Shown one piece after another: positions 40,571-51,700 of a DNA stretch of 64,000 bases. Where the stretch lies: assembly GCA_964036315.1 (NCBI GenBank), contig OZ038482.1, positions 8,398,020 through 8,462,019 of the forward strand, written 5' to 3'. Within the stretch, counting starts at the first letter, position 1. Every line of letters starts with the position of its first letter. The translations under genes and the position numbers were made by a program. The notes beneath the pieces were generated by a model. That model saw only the letters and a program-made list of their open reading frames with translations. It did not search any database and was not told the origin of the DNA. The stretch comes from Acanthosepion esculentum (taxonomy: Eukaryota; Mollusca; Cephalopoda; Sepiida; Sepiidae).

Positions 40571-41135
40571 ATGAGGATGCTACATCCTTAGATGCAGTCA
40601 TTCATGCATGGGGGTGGATGTTACTCAACATCAGCTGTATTTGGCCATGAGAAATGTGAGATAATAAGGCTTATTCATAAATCAAAAGCAATCCAGTCTT
40701 GTGTTACTTTATCTGATGCAATTGCTTCTCCTGCCCTGATTGCATTGTCAAGATGTATGGAGGAAAACCAGGTGATACATTGAAACTGTGCGGTCAGCTT
40801 TGTTCCACAGTCTCCATGTTCATCTTCAAGTTATGATTTTCAGTTAGTCATTGCCAACTTGATCATTGCAGCTGGAGTTGGGAAATGGTGCTTTAGCCCC
40901 AGTTCTTATTGATCTAGATTCTGCTCCTGAGAAATTACTGAAGTTTGTGCATTGTAAGTGCAAAATTTTGTCCAAGAGTCTTTGTAGCACAAACATCTGC
41001 TCTTGCCGGAAACATAGTCTCACATGTGTAACAGCATGCAGTGATAGGGTCACTGATTGCAACAAAATTTGTCTGGCTCTACAAAGAGAGGATGAATGGA
41101 AAGACTGTGCTAATTTATTTGAATGTTTATTTTGA
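40571..41135 (+). pseudogene. Cys-rich 'GCDTTSA/CXC' family fragment (broken)
   Basis: Two frames in series resemble conserved parts of a large uncharacterised family seen in many invertebrates. First (40592-40780) comes HGGGCYSTSAVFGHEKCEII, like the family's GCDTTSA-F-G-GK motif. Then (40866-41135) comes LGNGALAPVLIDLDSAPEKL followed by LLKFVHCKC and CSCRKHSLTCVTAC, like its C-terminal LVPV..T...AP..LL..I.C.C....CSC.KH.L.C..AC. Stops between the pieces show that it is broken. The family often sits near mobile DNA; its function is unknown to me. Confidence 0.5.
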
Positions 41136-43889
41136 GTTATATCAGGCCATGTATATTGTTCTGTTTGCTATTTTTGGTGGTGAAGTTTGGAACATTTCAA
41201 TACTCGTTTGTAGTATCTTATAACCTTTTTTGATAGAGTGCTATTTTCAGGGCCTTGTATTCTTGTGATAGTGTTTAAAGATTCCAAATTCTATAATTTT
41301 CTGTTTCTTGTACCAAGGATCACATTTTTGGCAGACATCAAAAAGATGTGAAAAGATATACATACTTTTTTAATAAGTACCTCCATTGTCAGGGTGAGCC
41401 ATCAGTTTGCTTAGCAAATAAGGACTTTTGGGCCTCAAGTTGCTTAGTTGGTTGCTTGATGTAATGAGTTATTTCTATGTATATGTTTTCTTCATTCTAG
41501 TCATACCTTGCTTGTAGCACACAAGACCATCAAGTCGTCTTCGAATAGGTCCTATGTTTTACTGACCAGACTGCCAAAAAAGAAGAGGTCAAAGTGAAGA
41601 TAAAATCATGCTGCCAATTTGTCTCTATTAACAACACTTATAACCAGGCAAAATTTAATGTTCTCAGCATCAGTGGTTCCTGAGATATAAAACTTTATCT
41701 GGTCTGCAAAATATACAGATATCATGTGATCATCTTGAAAGCTCCACACAGTGAGAGCAAGGTCTGAGACAACATATGGGTTGATCGGAAGTATTCTAAA
41801 ATATGTCTGCCTGTCACCCCCCTCTTTCTATCTCTCTCTGCAGACTATTTGTCAAATTCAATTTGACAGACCAATTATTGGTCTGTAAATTATGGGTGTT
41901 TGGTCAGTATTTCATTCATTAAGAGGCATATAGAAATGGTAGTTCCTTGTTATGTGTTATTTTTTTTATGTTACCTACTGTTTCACTGCTATATACATAC
42001 TGATATATACCAGCTGATAATGGTGAAATACAGCTACATTTTACTTCAGGTTCCTTATTTCAGATCTGGTTTGCAAATTACCTCCCATAACTAAATTTCC
42101 CCAGGTGGTCCAAATGAAGACCTTTCAATTTTCAAGAGATGACCATAACCTTTCTAAAATTACAATATTTAACTTGGTAACATTTTTTTTTCTGGTGAAC
42201 ATTGATATCAACCAGACTATTAGCATTTCATAGAGAAATTGTGGTATTATGGTAAGTATGTTTACCCTGCCTCGCCACCAAGGCTGGATGTGACACAAGG
42301 TCTTTTTAATGTGGGGAGCACCATATGCATATTTATGCATATGGGTCAAGGACAAAAACATTTTTACTCAGCCCCCATGACCACTGTCACACTGGCATCT
42401 GTATTACACCAACCCAATTTGTTTGGTGCAATGAGGAAGGTGCTGCCACAGAGTTAAAATTCTCGGGGCTGAGCAAGTTCTCCCATCTAAAATTTCTGAG
42501 AATCATAGCTCCACTTACTGCATGCCTCAATAAATCCTCATTGGTTAATGGTTAACTCCTGTAGTAGGTAAGTAAGAATGTAATGTTTTGGTGTAATATA
42601 TTTTGGTGTATATAATTTTGAATATTGTAGTATGTTTGGGTTAGTGACTGTGGCTAGCTAAGTTTAAATATAAAACAGATGAAGACCAGACTTCCGCCAT
42701 CTTCATTTTTGGCCTTGTGCCACATTTTCTGTATTTCACAGAAATAAATATTGCTTTCTTTGGCAATCTAAGTGAAAAGGTTGAGTAAAAATATAGCAAT
42801 TGGTTTTTAGACAATACCTTAAAACATGCTTAACAAAGATTAAGAGCACTCAGATTCTAGTTTATTTAGTACAGAGTAAAGAAATCCCATGTTGTTTTTA
42901 TGGTAGATCAAAGAACATGACTGCAGAAAAGACAAAGAAATGTGCCATAATTATATACAGGTAACTAGTTGGAAATGTTTATTTGCTAAATTTCTTGTAA
43001 ATAGGGTGCTTTACTTGGAGCAGTGGTTAGCAAGCTAGTTGTGCTTGAACATTATTACTGCAATTAATTTGATAATTATTGGGTACACCATACTTGTAGT
43101 TTTGTGGTATATGAAGCTATTTTTTTCAAATATTAATTTCATATCAGTAGATGCTGTTAGAGAGGAAAGAGATGAACAGGCTTGAGATCTAATTAGATTT
43201 GTGTTTTGTTTTTCTGCAACATGGTGGATTGTTACCTTAATCCGTTTTACTTTGGAATTTGATTAAATTATAAAGGAAAATATATTCATTTTCTTAAATC
43301 AAAGTTACATTTTTCATTCCTTTTAAATTTTGAAGTGGGTGTCAAATAATCTCGTCCTGATCAAAAACGTCTGTTTTTTGTGATGTGGGGCAGACCAAGA
43401 AATTTTATATAGAAAGAAAAGGATTTGTGTTTTCAATTAGAACATTTGATATTTTTGGTTTAGTAAATTAAATTATCAAGAGCTTTAAAAAAAGATTTTA
43501 CTGAGTTAGTTACACGTGATTTGAAAAACATAAACCTTGAATATTTTTCATGTAAAGCAAAAAAAGAAAAGAGACATTTTTAATGTGAAACATTTTAATA
43601 ATTTAAGTTTATTTTTTTTTCCTCTTAAAAATTAGTCGAAAATATAATACACATCGAAAAACTAAATTCTTGGATGAGGAAATACATGCAAAAATTTATT
43701 TTATTTTATTTTTTCCTATCGTAAAAAATTTACCGGAAATCTGATTGTTTATATACACAGTTTCGTATAATTTTTATTCATACAATTTAATATTTTTTTA
43801 GCATCTTTGAAATAAAGTTGATTTATTTGTATGATTTTTGTTCCAATTCTATAAGTCATAATCAATACGCCATCTACTTTTGTTTTACA
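41136..43889. other. non-coding, no gene seen
   Basis: No domain-bearing ORF is seen. Some stretches (about 42240-42480) are less AT-rich and may be old repeat fragments. Nothing can be named. Confidence 0.45.
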
Positions 43890-44014
43890 ATTAATATAGC
43901 GCCGACCGTCGCAGTTGTCGTTGTGAAGACGCCATTTTGGATAGCGATTATTGAATTGTCTTTTGGAGCGAACACGTCTCTTCGGCACATTGTCTAATAA
44001 TTGTCTACTGCTTA
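43890..44014 (+). promoter_or_regulatory. candidate promoter and 5' noncoding exon
   Basis: A CpG-rich island in an AT-rich region: gcgccgaccgtcgcagttgt, then gaagacgccattttgg (YY1-like GCCATTTT), with many CpGs up to cttcggcac. A consensus donor (cta/gtaagt type; gtaagt at 44015-44020) follows. The stretch has no ATG. It could be the first exon of the chimeric gene whose first recognisable coding exon is at 48649, but the link is inferred from orientation and splice signals only. Confidence 0.35.
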
Positions 44015-44966
44015 GTAAGTATCGCTTTTTAAAATATTTATATTGTTCTTTAGTAGTCAATATAACTCGATGTGTTGTTAAATATACAGAAAAACATTAT
44101 TTACTAAGTATTTAAATAATATCTTGATTCTTTATTTATTCAATGTGCTTTTTTTGTATCATCGAGAAAACGAGTTCGACAAAGTGACCTTAAAGCAGTT
44201 TCTATTCTTTTCTTTTTCAATATGGAAATGGGTTTTTTCTCTCTTTTTTTTTTTGTTACGTTTTGTTTCTCCTATTGTAATACATTTGAGCACTATCTTA
44301 TTAGGCACTTTAAAGTTATAAAAAATGTCTAATTATGTTGAATTAATAATGACGAGCAAAGCAGCAGCCTAAATGTACAGGGTCACATTTCCGTAAAAAA
44401 GGAAAAAACGACTATTCTTTTCCTTCAAGCGGGAGTTTTGAAAAAAATATATTTTTAGGTTTATTTTTTTTTTTATTTGTAAATTCTTGCTCATTTTTCT
44501 GCCTTTTTTTAAAAACAGGAAATATTTGAAGGCTGTGATTGATTTATCTCTGTTCAAACACCATTTTGACTTGTTCAAACGGCTTTTTGTTGGTAACACT
44601 TGACCTGATGAGGTGGTGAGGGGGGAAAGCATTCTGATACCGGCAGATTTGATTTTTTTTCTTCTTTTTAACAACATATTTTCTTCCTTTTTATTTACCT
44701 CTTCCCTGTATGGTTTTAATATAAAAAAAAGTAATAATACATATAACGAAAGCTTCGGTTTCTCGTTTTATTTTGTGCTGTGAAATTATCAATTACATTT
44801 TTCTTTTTCTTTTTTTTTTTTTTTTAACATTTCTCCACCTTTCCTTTTATTTTCAAAGGAATGATTTTTTTTTTTTTTAAAGCGGTGAATGATTTTATAT
44901 ACGAAAGGAAGAGGTGCGTGAAATGAACAATCCAGACTGTTAAAAATATTTTAAATGTAAATGTTT

Positions 44967-45000
<34 letters not shown>

Positions 45001-48000
45001 ACTCTCACAAACAATTTGCTTGAAAAACGTTACTTTCCTTGGACATCTTTCCTCGCTTTTATCAAGACTGAATGAAAAGAGGAAAATAAAAAGATAATGA
45101 AATTTAATTTATTTTACATTTTACCATTTTTTAAAAAATTTTTTCTTTTTTTTTTTTTTCTTTTTTTTTTTTCTTTAAAAATACTCCAGGAAATGAAGCT
45201 GTTCCGTTTACTGGACGAATAAAAAAAAAATTAATTGAAGCAAAAAATGAATTAACAGAATAAAAATTTAATAGATTTACAATTTGAATTAAATGAAAGT
45301 TACTTTCAACTGAAGTAAATCAATTTGTAAATTGGCAGCTTAGTGGACTTTTTAGGAAAGTTCAGAATACAAGTGAATAGAATGAGCCAACATAATATTG
45401 TACATGATATGCTTAAAAACTTGCATTTCAAAAACTATTTTCCTAAAAACTTACCCCCCCCCCAAAAAAAAAACCCCTGCTTTTAGCATGTTTTGATAAA
45501 GTCGGGATAATTGGAAAGTTGGATAATCTTAATAATCAAGCTTTGTTAAAATTTTATGTAAACTTTGAAAGTTATAGTAGCTAAAATTGGCCTGACCATT
45601 TATTACATCCGGTTTTTTTTTTATTTTTTTTTTTACTTGAAGGCACACTGCAAATCAGTGATTTCTCACCTTCAGCATAGCTGCATGTTTCCAAGCTTGT
45701 CCATCTGCTCATTTATTATAAAACCCACCAAAACACTGTATTGGTGTACATTCACTTTGTCAATCTAAAAAAAAAAAAAAATATATATCTCCTGGACTAT
45801 TCACAGATTCAGTTTTGCTAAATAATAATCTTGACAGTAGTCTAATATTTCTTTATCTAAGAAAATCATAAGTTAATTTAAATTTGGCAACAGAAGTTGT
45901 ACATTTTGTCTGCATTTATGATGTAGTCTAAAAGAAAATCATCCAATTTTTATTGTCTATTAACAAAATTGGCAGAAAATAAGATAATCCTTAGTATCAG
46001 TTTTTTGTGTACTTTTGAAGTAAATTGAAATTCTCATGGCAAACAAATGTCATAGTTTGCTCTATTCTAATTTTATGATTCTTTTGAACATATGATTATA
46101 CTACACCTTCTCTTTTGTTTATGTGCTTTATAAACTCCTGCTTAGAAAATACTGTATTAACACAAGGTTTAACTGATTTATAAAGATAAACTTTAAGTTA
46201 ACTGAAACACAAGATGTAAATACAAAAATCAAACTTTTATCCAGTGGATTCATATTAATGTACTTCTAATAAAGATCAATTGCTTCAAAAATAAAGTGTG
46301 AAAGAATAACAAAGGCAGAGATTGTTGTAAACAAAGTTTGATTTCTTCAAAACAAGCACCCAATATTTTAAAAGTTGCTAAACACTCCAGAAATTGACAT
46401 GCCTTTCATAAAAAAAGTAATCTAAACTTCTATTTTTATCTGTAGTTTTGCCAGCATTTGAAACAAAGGAATAATTTCTGTATATATTATTATGGGATGA
46501 CAATGTATAATATTTTTATATATCAAGAACAGTTTTGGAGTAAAGATGTATGACAAAGTGGAAAAAGTGTTTTGTCTGATGAAGTTTTAAGGGACTAAAT
46601 GTGTCACATGAAAGCTTTTTTTCCACTTTGTCATTTATACTATTATAAAATTGAATTTAATCTTTTGCCATTTTTGAGAAAGATCTGACCAACTCCAATT
46701 TGTAAATATAAGCATTACATTTTATCAATTTTTTTTTTTTTTTTCCCAATATTATTCTTGTGGGTGAACATTTATAAAAAAAAAAAAATGTAACTAATCA
46801 CTGTTTCAAAACAACTGGCTGTAGTTGAAAAGAAATTCAACTGTTGTGATGTTTATTCATTACATTTTGCAAAAAGACCCAATTTATGGAGTTAAATTTC
46901 CAGAAATAAAGACTCATGTTGCCATTATTAACAGCAAAAATACTGATTTAATATCTAAATCCATGGATGTGGTTAGACATGGTTAGTCTGTATGTTATTT
47001 CTGGATCCAATCTGTAGTCTTTCCAAAAATTGGGAACCAACATCTCTCTAAAGAACTTGGAAGTAGTCATTACAGAAACAGCAGCCTTTTTTTTTTATCT
47101 GGATTAATGTTCACTACTGAATTAAGTACATCAAAATGGGAGGTGGTTTAAAATATTTATCATGTGAAATAAATGCTATTTTTTCATCTACAAACCTATT
47201 GGTGTACTTGTATATTTCTATTTAACATCACATTAGATATTGCAAAGAAATAGTTATTCCCTAAGGTGTTTGAAGTTATTCCCCCTCTTCACATTGTAGA
47301 ATATGATGCCTTGGTCAGCTGTCCAGCAATAATCTCCACCTTTGTCAGCTTTAAAGTTCAAATGAAAAAATGTTTATAAATCTATTCTATATTTGTAGTG
47401 TGTTTCTAACACATACTGGACAATCATCCTTGTTAAATGTGTTAATAAACTTGATGGAACTTTACTGGTTGTTATTTTTATTGAATTTTTCCTTTCATTT
47501 TATTAATAGTCTTGTTCTAAAGATAATTTCAAAATAGCTGGAAAGCTAACAAAATTTTTTCCTTATTGAAAGAATTGATGTGTTTTTTTTTAATTTTTTT
47601 TTTTTTTTATATGAGAATTTGCTTCAAATGAGAAGATTTTACAAAACTGTTGCCCCTATTGGGTGCTGAAAGGGTTTTTTTCTTGATTGTTTTTTTGCAA
47701 CCATTTTTAGCCTGTCAACAGACGTTGAAATATATTTGGGAGAGAGATTTGCAAATTCCATTTTGGATGCAGATTAGAAAAATTCTGAAATAGATGTCCA
47801 CAAAAATGTTTTCTGTCTTTGATTCAACAAATTTTTTTTTTCTCAGAAATAACAGTTAAAGTTTTACAGAATTCCCATTGACATGACTTGTCAATGTTTT
47901 TTGTTATGTAATAAGGTTCAAGTGTTGTGGCTTCATGTAAGAAAATCATGCATTTCAATCATTTCTTTTAGATTTGACAGAAATATGACACCCAATCTGC

Positions 48001-48648
48001 AAATTTTTATCATCGACATTTGTAACCTTGTTGCAAAATCAACAGAATGATTGTACAAACAAGCTTATGAAATTTTTTTTTTTCAATAAAAAAAAAATAT
48101 AAGACTGGTTAATAAAGTCTGTAGTCTAAAATATTGGATTTACAACTACAAACAAAAATTATCCTTAAAATTGTTTTTTTGTGTTTGTAAAGAAAAAATT
48201 GTGAATAATAATAGTGGTTTAAGTAAAAGGGTGAAATTCCTATATTTTATCAAAATGAAAATTATTGATGGCACTTTTTTTTTTTTTTTTTTTTTTTTCT
48301 CAAAACTGTTGTTTTTTTGTTGATTTATCAGAAACAACAGTTGGCAAGTGCTTCATTGTTGAGGAAAGATTACTAACAGTTTATTTTCCAATCTCAATAA
48401 TATACAAATCTAAAGCAATTCTAAGAAAAAAAAGTTGATAGCGATTATACTGAAGAAATAGAATTGTTTTATGGAAATTATTTTTAATGTTAAATCAGAA
48501 ATAATAAACTTAAGGCTTTTTCACTCAAAATTATAAAAGAATAGACAATGAAAGAAAAGAAAAAAGAAATTCTTTGAATTGTTTTGATTTTGTACTTCCT
48601 TTGCAATATCTTCCCTTTTTTTTTTCTTTTATTTTTTTTTTTAAATAG
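44015..48648 (+). other. candidate first intron of the chimera; no RRM exons found
   Basis: I searched here for counterparts of RBMX exons 1 and 2 (RNP2 and RNP1 words) and found none. The region is AT-rich with an A run of about 30 (44968-44997), C/A runs at 45453-45477, and T runs near 45145, 46729, 47590 and 48276-48298. No other gene is seen. Confidence 0.5.
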
Positions 48649-48770
48649 GGACTAAAGGGTTTTGAAATCCACTGCAATTAAAGCCTCCTTCCTCCAAGTA
48701 TGGATCTGACTCCTCGTGGCATACCAGCACCCAGAGGAAATCGTGGCAAATCTTCCTTGTTGCCAAGAAA
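48649..48770 (+). CDS. Chimera exon A: RBMX exon 3 copy (start codon at 48700)
   Basis: Homologous to RBMX exon 3: LKGFEIHCN, a stop (TAA at 48679-48681), then PSMDLTPRGIPAPRGNRGKS. The acceptor is ttaaatag. A shortened donor (gtgtgt at 48771) replaces the parental one and cuts about 75 nt, yet keeps phase 2. The in-frame stop rules out translation from an upstream RRM. The ATG at 48700-48702 has A at -3 and G at +4 and no ATG before it in the exon, so it is the likely start. Confidence 0.75.
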
Positions 48771-51700
48771 GTGTGTATCTAATTATTGATTTTATTTTAA
48801 AGTCAATGACACAGCACTAAATGTCTTTGTTTTTAGATTGAAGATTTTCTCTAAGTTATTTGGAATTATTAATTTTTAAATAATTTTTCTTTCTTTTTTT
48901 CTCATTGTTGCTTTTTATCAAAACTGGGTTTGTTTTACAACTATTAAGCAAGCAACATGGTATATCTGTATGAAATTTGTTGTCCATGTCAAACTGACTC
49001 CCAAAGATGAGAGTTCAAATCTTGTGGATACTTTATTTTCTGATCCCTGCTGCTTACTTGACAGTCACAGAATGTAAAACAACCTGAAACATGATTTTAA
49101 AAAGATGGGGGGAAAGCAACAAAGGTGAAAGAAAAAAAAATTTTGAAAATTAATGAAAATGCTTCATCTAAGAGATTCAGACAATTGAAGACTATTATGT
49201 CTGCTACTACTATTATTTACTAAGTTATTTGAAAAGTTGAATTTTTCATTTATAATTTCAATTGTGATTTTTTTTTCATTTTTTTTTTTTTTTTTCTTTT
49301 GGTGGTCATTTTTCTGGCTACCATTTGAACCTGTTGTTTGCACAATTGAAAAGGAATATTTAAGTAGCCACTTAAAACATGGTGTTTTGGGTTTTTTTAT
49401 AGATGCCTGAATCAAGGGCTATTAAATGTTATTTAAAAAAATTTTTATTTTTTTAATGTGCAAATAAAATTCAGCTGTTTTATTTTCTTTACATCATTTA
49501 CCTGTAGAGGTTGTGTTGAGAAAATTTTCACATATATTGAATGTGAACAGATGATCATGTCAAAAAGCAAAAAAAACAAACTTTGCTTTTTCATTGATCC
49601 TTTTGTCAAAATTGATGCATCTCCCTTCTATACAAATTAGTACACACTGCCTTTTTAACTAGAAATTTGTAAATATTATTTCAAACCCACAATTCTTGAA
49701 ATGTGTTGCTTCCTCGATAAGTTTTGATGAGGCTTGTATTATTTTCAACTCTATTAATTAGTGGGGAAATGAAAGTCCATTGTTTATGTCTCTTTTTCAT
49801 TAGAAATTTACTTGATTTCTATAATGTATTGAAAACTAACTGCCATCTTGATGAAATTATCAACTCTGAGTCCATTATGATTATTTGTCAATTCTATAGA
49901 AAGATGAATGCTTGTCATTTCTGTACATGACACAACCATGAGGTGTTTTTTTTTTTTTGGGGTTTTTTTTTGTTTTTGTTTGTTTTTTGTTTTCCTGCTA
50001 TGATGGAGAATGTTTGAAAACGAATGTAAAGTTGATTGTTTAGAAAAGTTTTTGACTTTTGGTTGTTGCTGCTTTCTTTTTTCTTTTTCTTTTTTTTTTC
50101 TCCCCTCTCTAGTTAATATCTACTTTATGGCAAATCTTTATTTTCAGTTCATTCCGTGGTGGTCCTCACAATAACTTTTTTCCTCCACCTCTTCATGTCA
50201 ATTCTCAAGGACCACCCATACCTGCGAGAGGACCCAGAGACCCTTCCCTTGCAGGTGTTCCTCCGATGCTTGGACCACCAGGGAACTTGGATTCAATTCC
50301 TGGAAGAACAAATTTTGGTAAACTCATCAATTTTATTTCTTACTGTATCTATATTATTGTTACTATTTGTGAATACAAAAAATATCGAATTTTTTTCTAA
50401 AGATTTCATTTCTTGTCTGAAGGTTTAAAAAATAAATCCTCCTCCTCTTTGCTTATTTTTTCTATCTCTGGTTAATGGTTAAACTTGCTTTCCTATTGTA
50501 CATTAGTGCAATTCCCATTTAGTTATTAATTGAAGTTTTTCTCAATTATGAAATAATAAATTAACTTTTTTTGCAGGCAGAGGAGACCGTTTGTCCATGG
50601 GTATTCCTGAAAGAGGTCCTTTAAGAAACAGGGATTTTGCACCATCTCCACCACGTGAAATGAGGAGAGATTATAGAAACGAGAGGTCAGTGTTTTCTCA
50701 AGTCACCCTCCACACACACACAGCAACCTAATTCTGCTTTCTTTGTCATAAATTTGCAACAAACTTATTCCATTCTTGTATTGAAATATTCACTGTTTAA
50801 TGCAACCATTACTAAAGTTTGTTGCATTAAAGAGCACTTCATCTGTTCTGGACTTGAATGCTTACTCATTGAGAAGAATATCTTGGTTTCAGAAATGGGC
50901 TCCTTCTTCCTCTCTAAGCAAAAGTTGAAGAATACAGTTGTCACTCCTAAGAATGTAGAAACTTGATAAAGGTTCAGGAGAAGTAAAAGAAAAGCATAGA
51001 TTTGTTGTTAATATGTAACAACTTTATAGGTGTTGATAACTTTTTTACACATTTGAATAGAACATATAGAATGAAAATTAATGTTCAAATAGGTTGACAA
51101 AGATGAAAACTGTCTTGAAATATTCAGTTTGTTAATAAGCTTCCAAATTTGGTCAATGGTTGGCCTCTCCACATGACTGGTAACAATAGTTTCTCACTTT
51201 GCTGCTTATATGCACCTATAACCAGAAGTGGGGGTAAACAAAAATAAGTAGAAGCCAGTGTTCAAGCTTGCATTAAAAAATGCTTTAGAATTTATGAAAA
51301 TCCTGAGTGTTCTCCATGATTGGTTGTATCTTTATATATAACGACAATATCTGCACTAATTATTTATTAGAATTGCCACACCTGGCGAGTCATCACCATG
51401 TCTCAAGGTTGGCTTTCCTACACCACGTTTTGGCAGAGAGCTTGATTTTGGTGTGGAGTGTTAGGGACGCCTTACCATCACTCCTCCCATTTCTTGGGGG
51501 TAAGCATCTTGTGGAAGGTTGTCAAGTTTCCTCAGCGAGTGTTGGTCGGCCTTGAGAGTCATTCTTCGGTCCAATGACCTTTCTCGGTCTCAAAGACTAT
51601 TGTATTGTGAATTAGTGGAGGGCATTGTGAAGGATCCTCTGTGTGACTTTGTTGGCATCAGAGTTGCGCTCTTTTTTGTCTTTGGGACACATTTTAAATT

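Noticed and set aside
44369..44677. 102-codon minus frame
   Set aside because: Lys/Asn-rich, from T-rich DNA; no domain.
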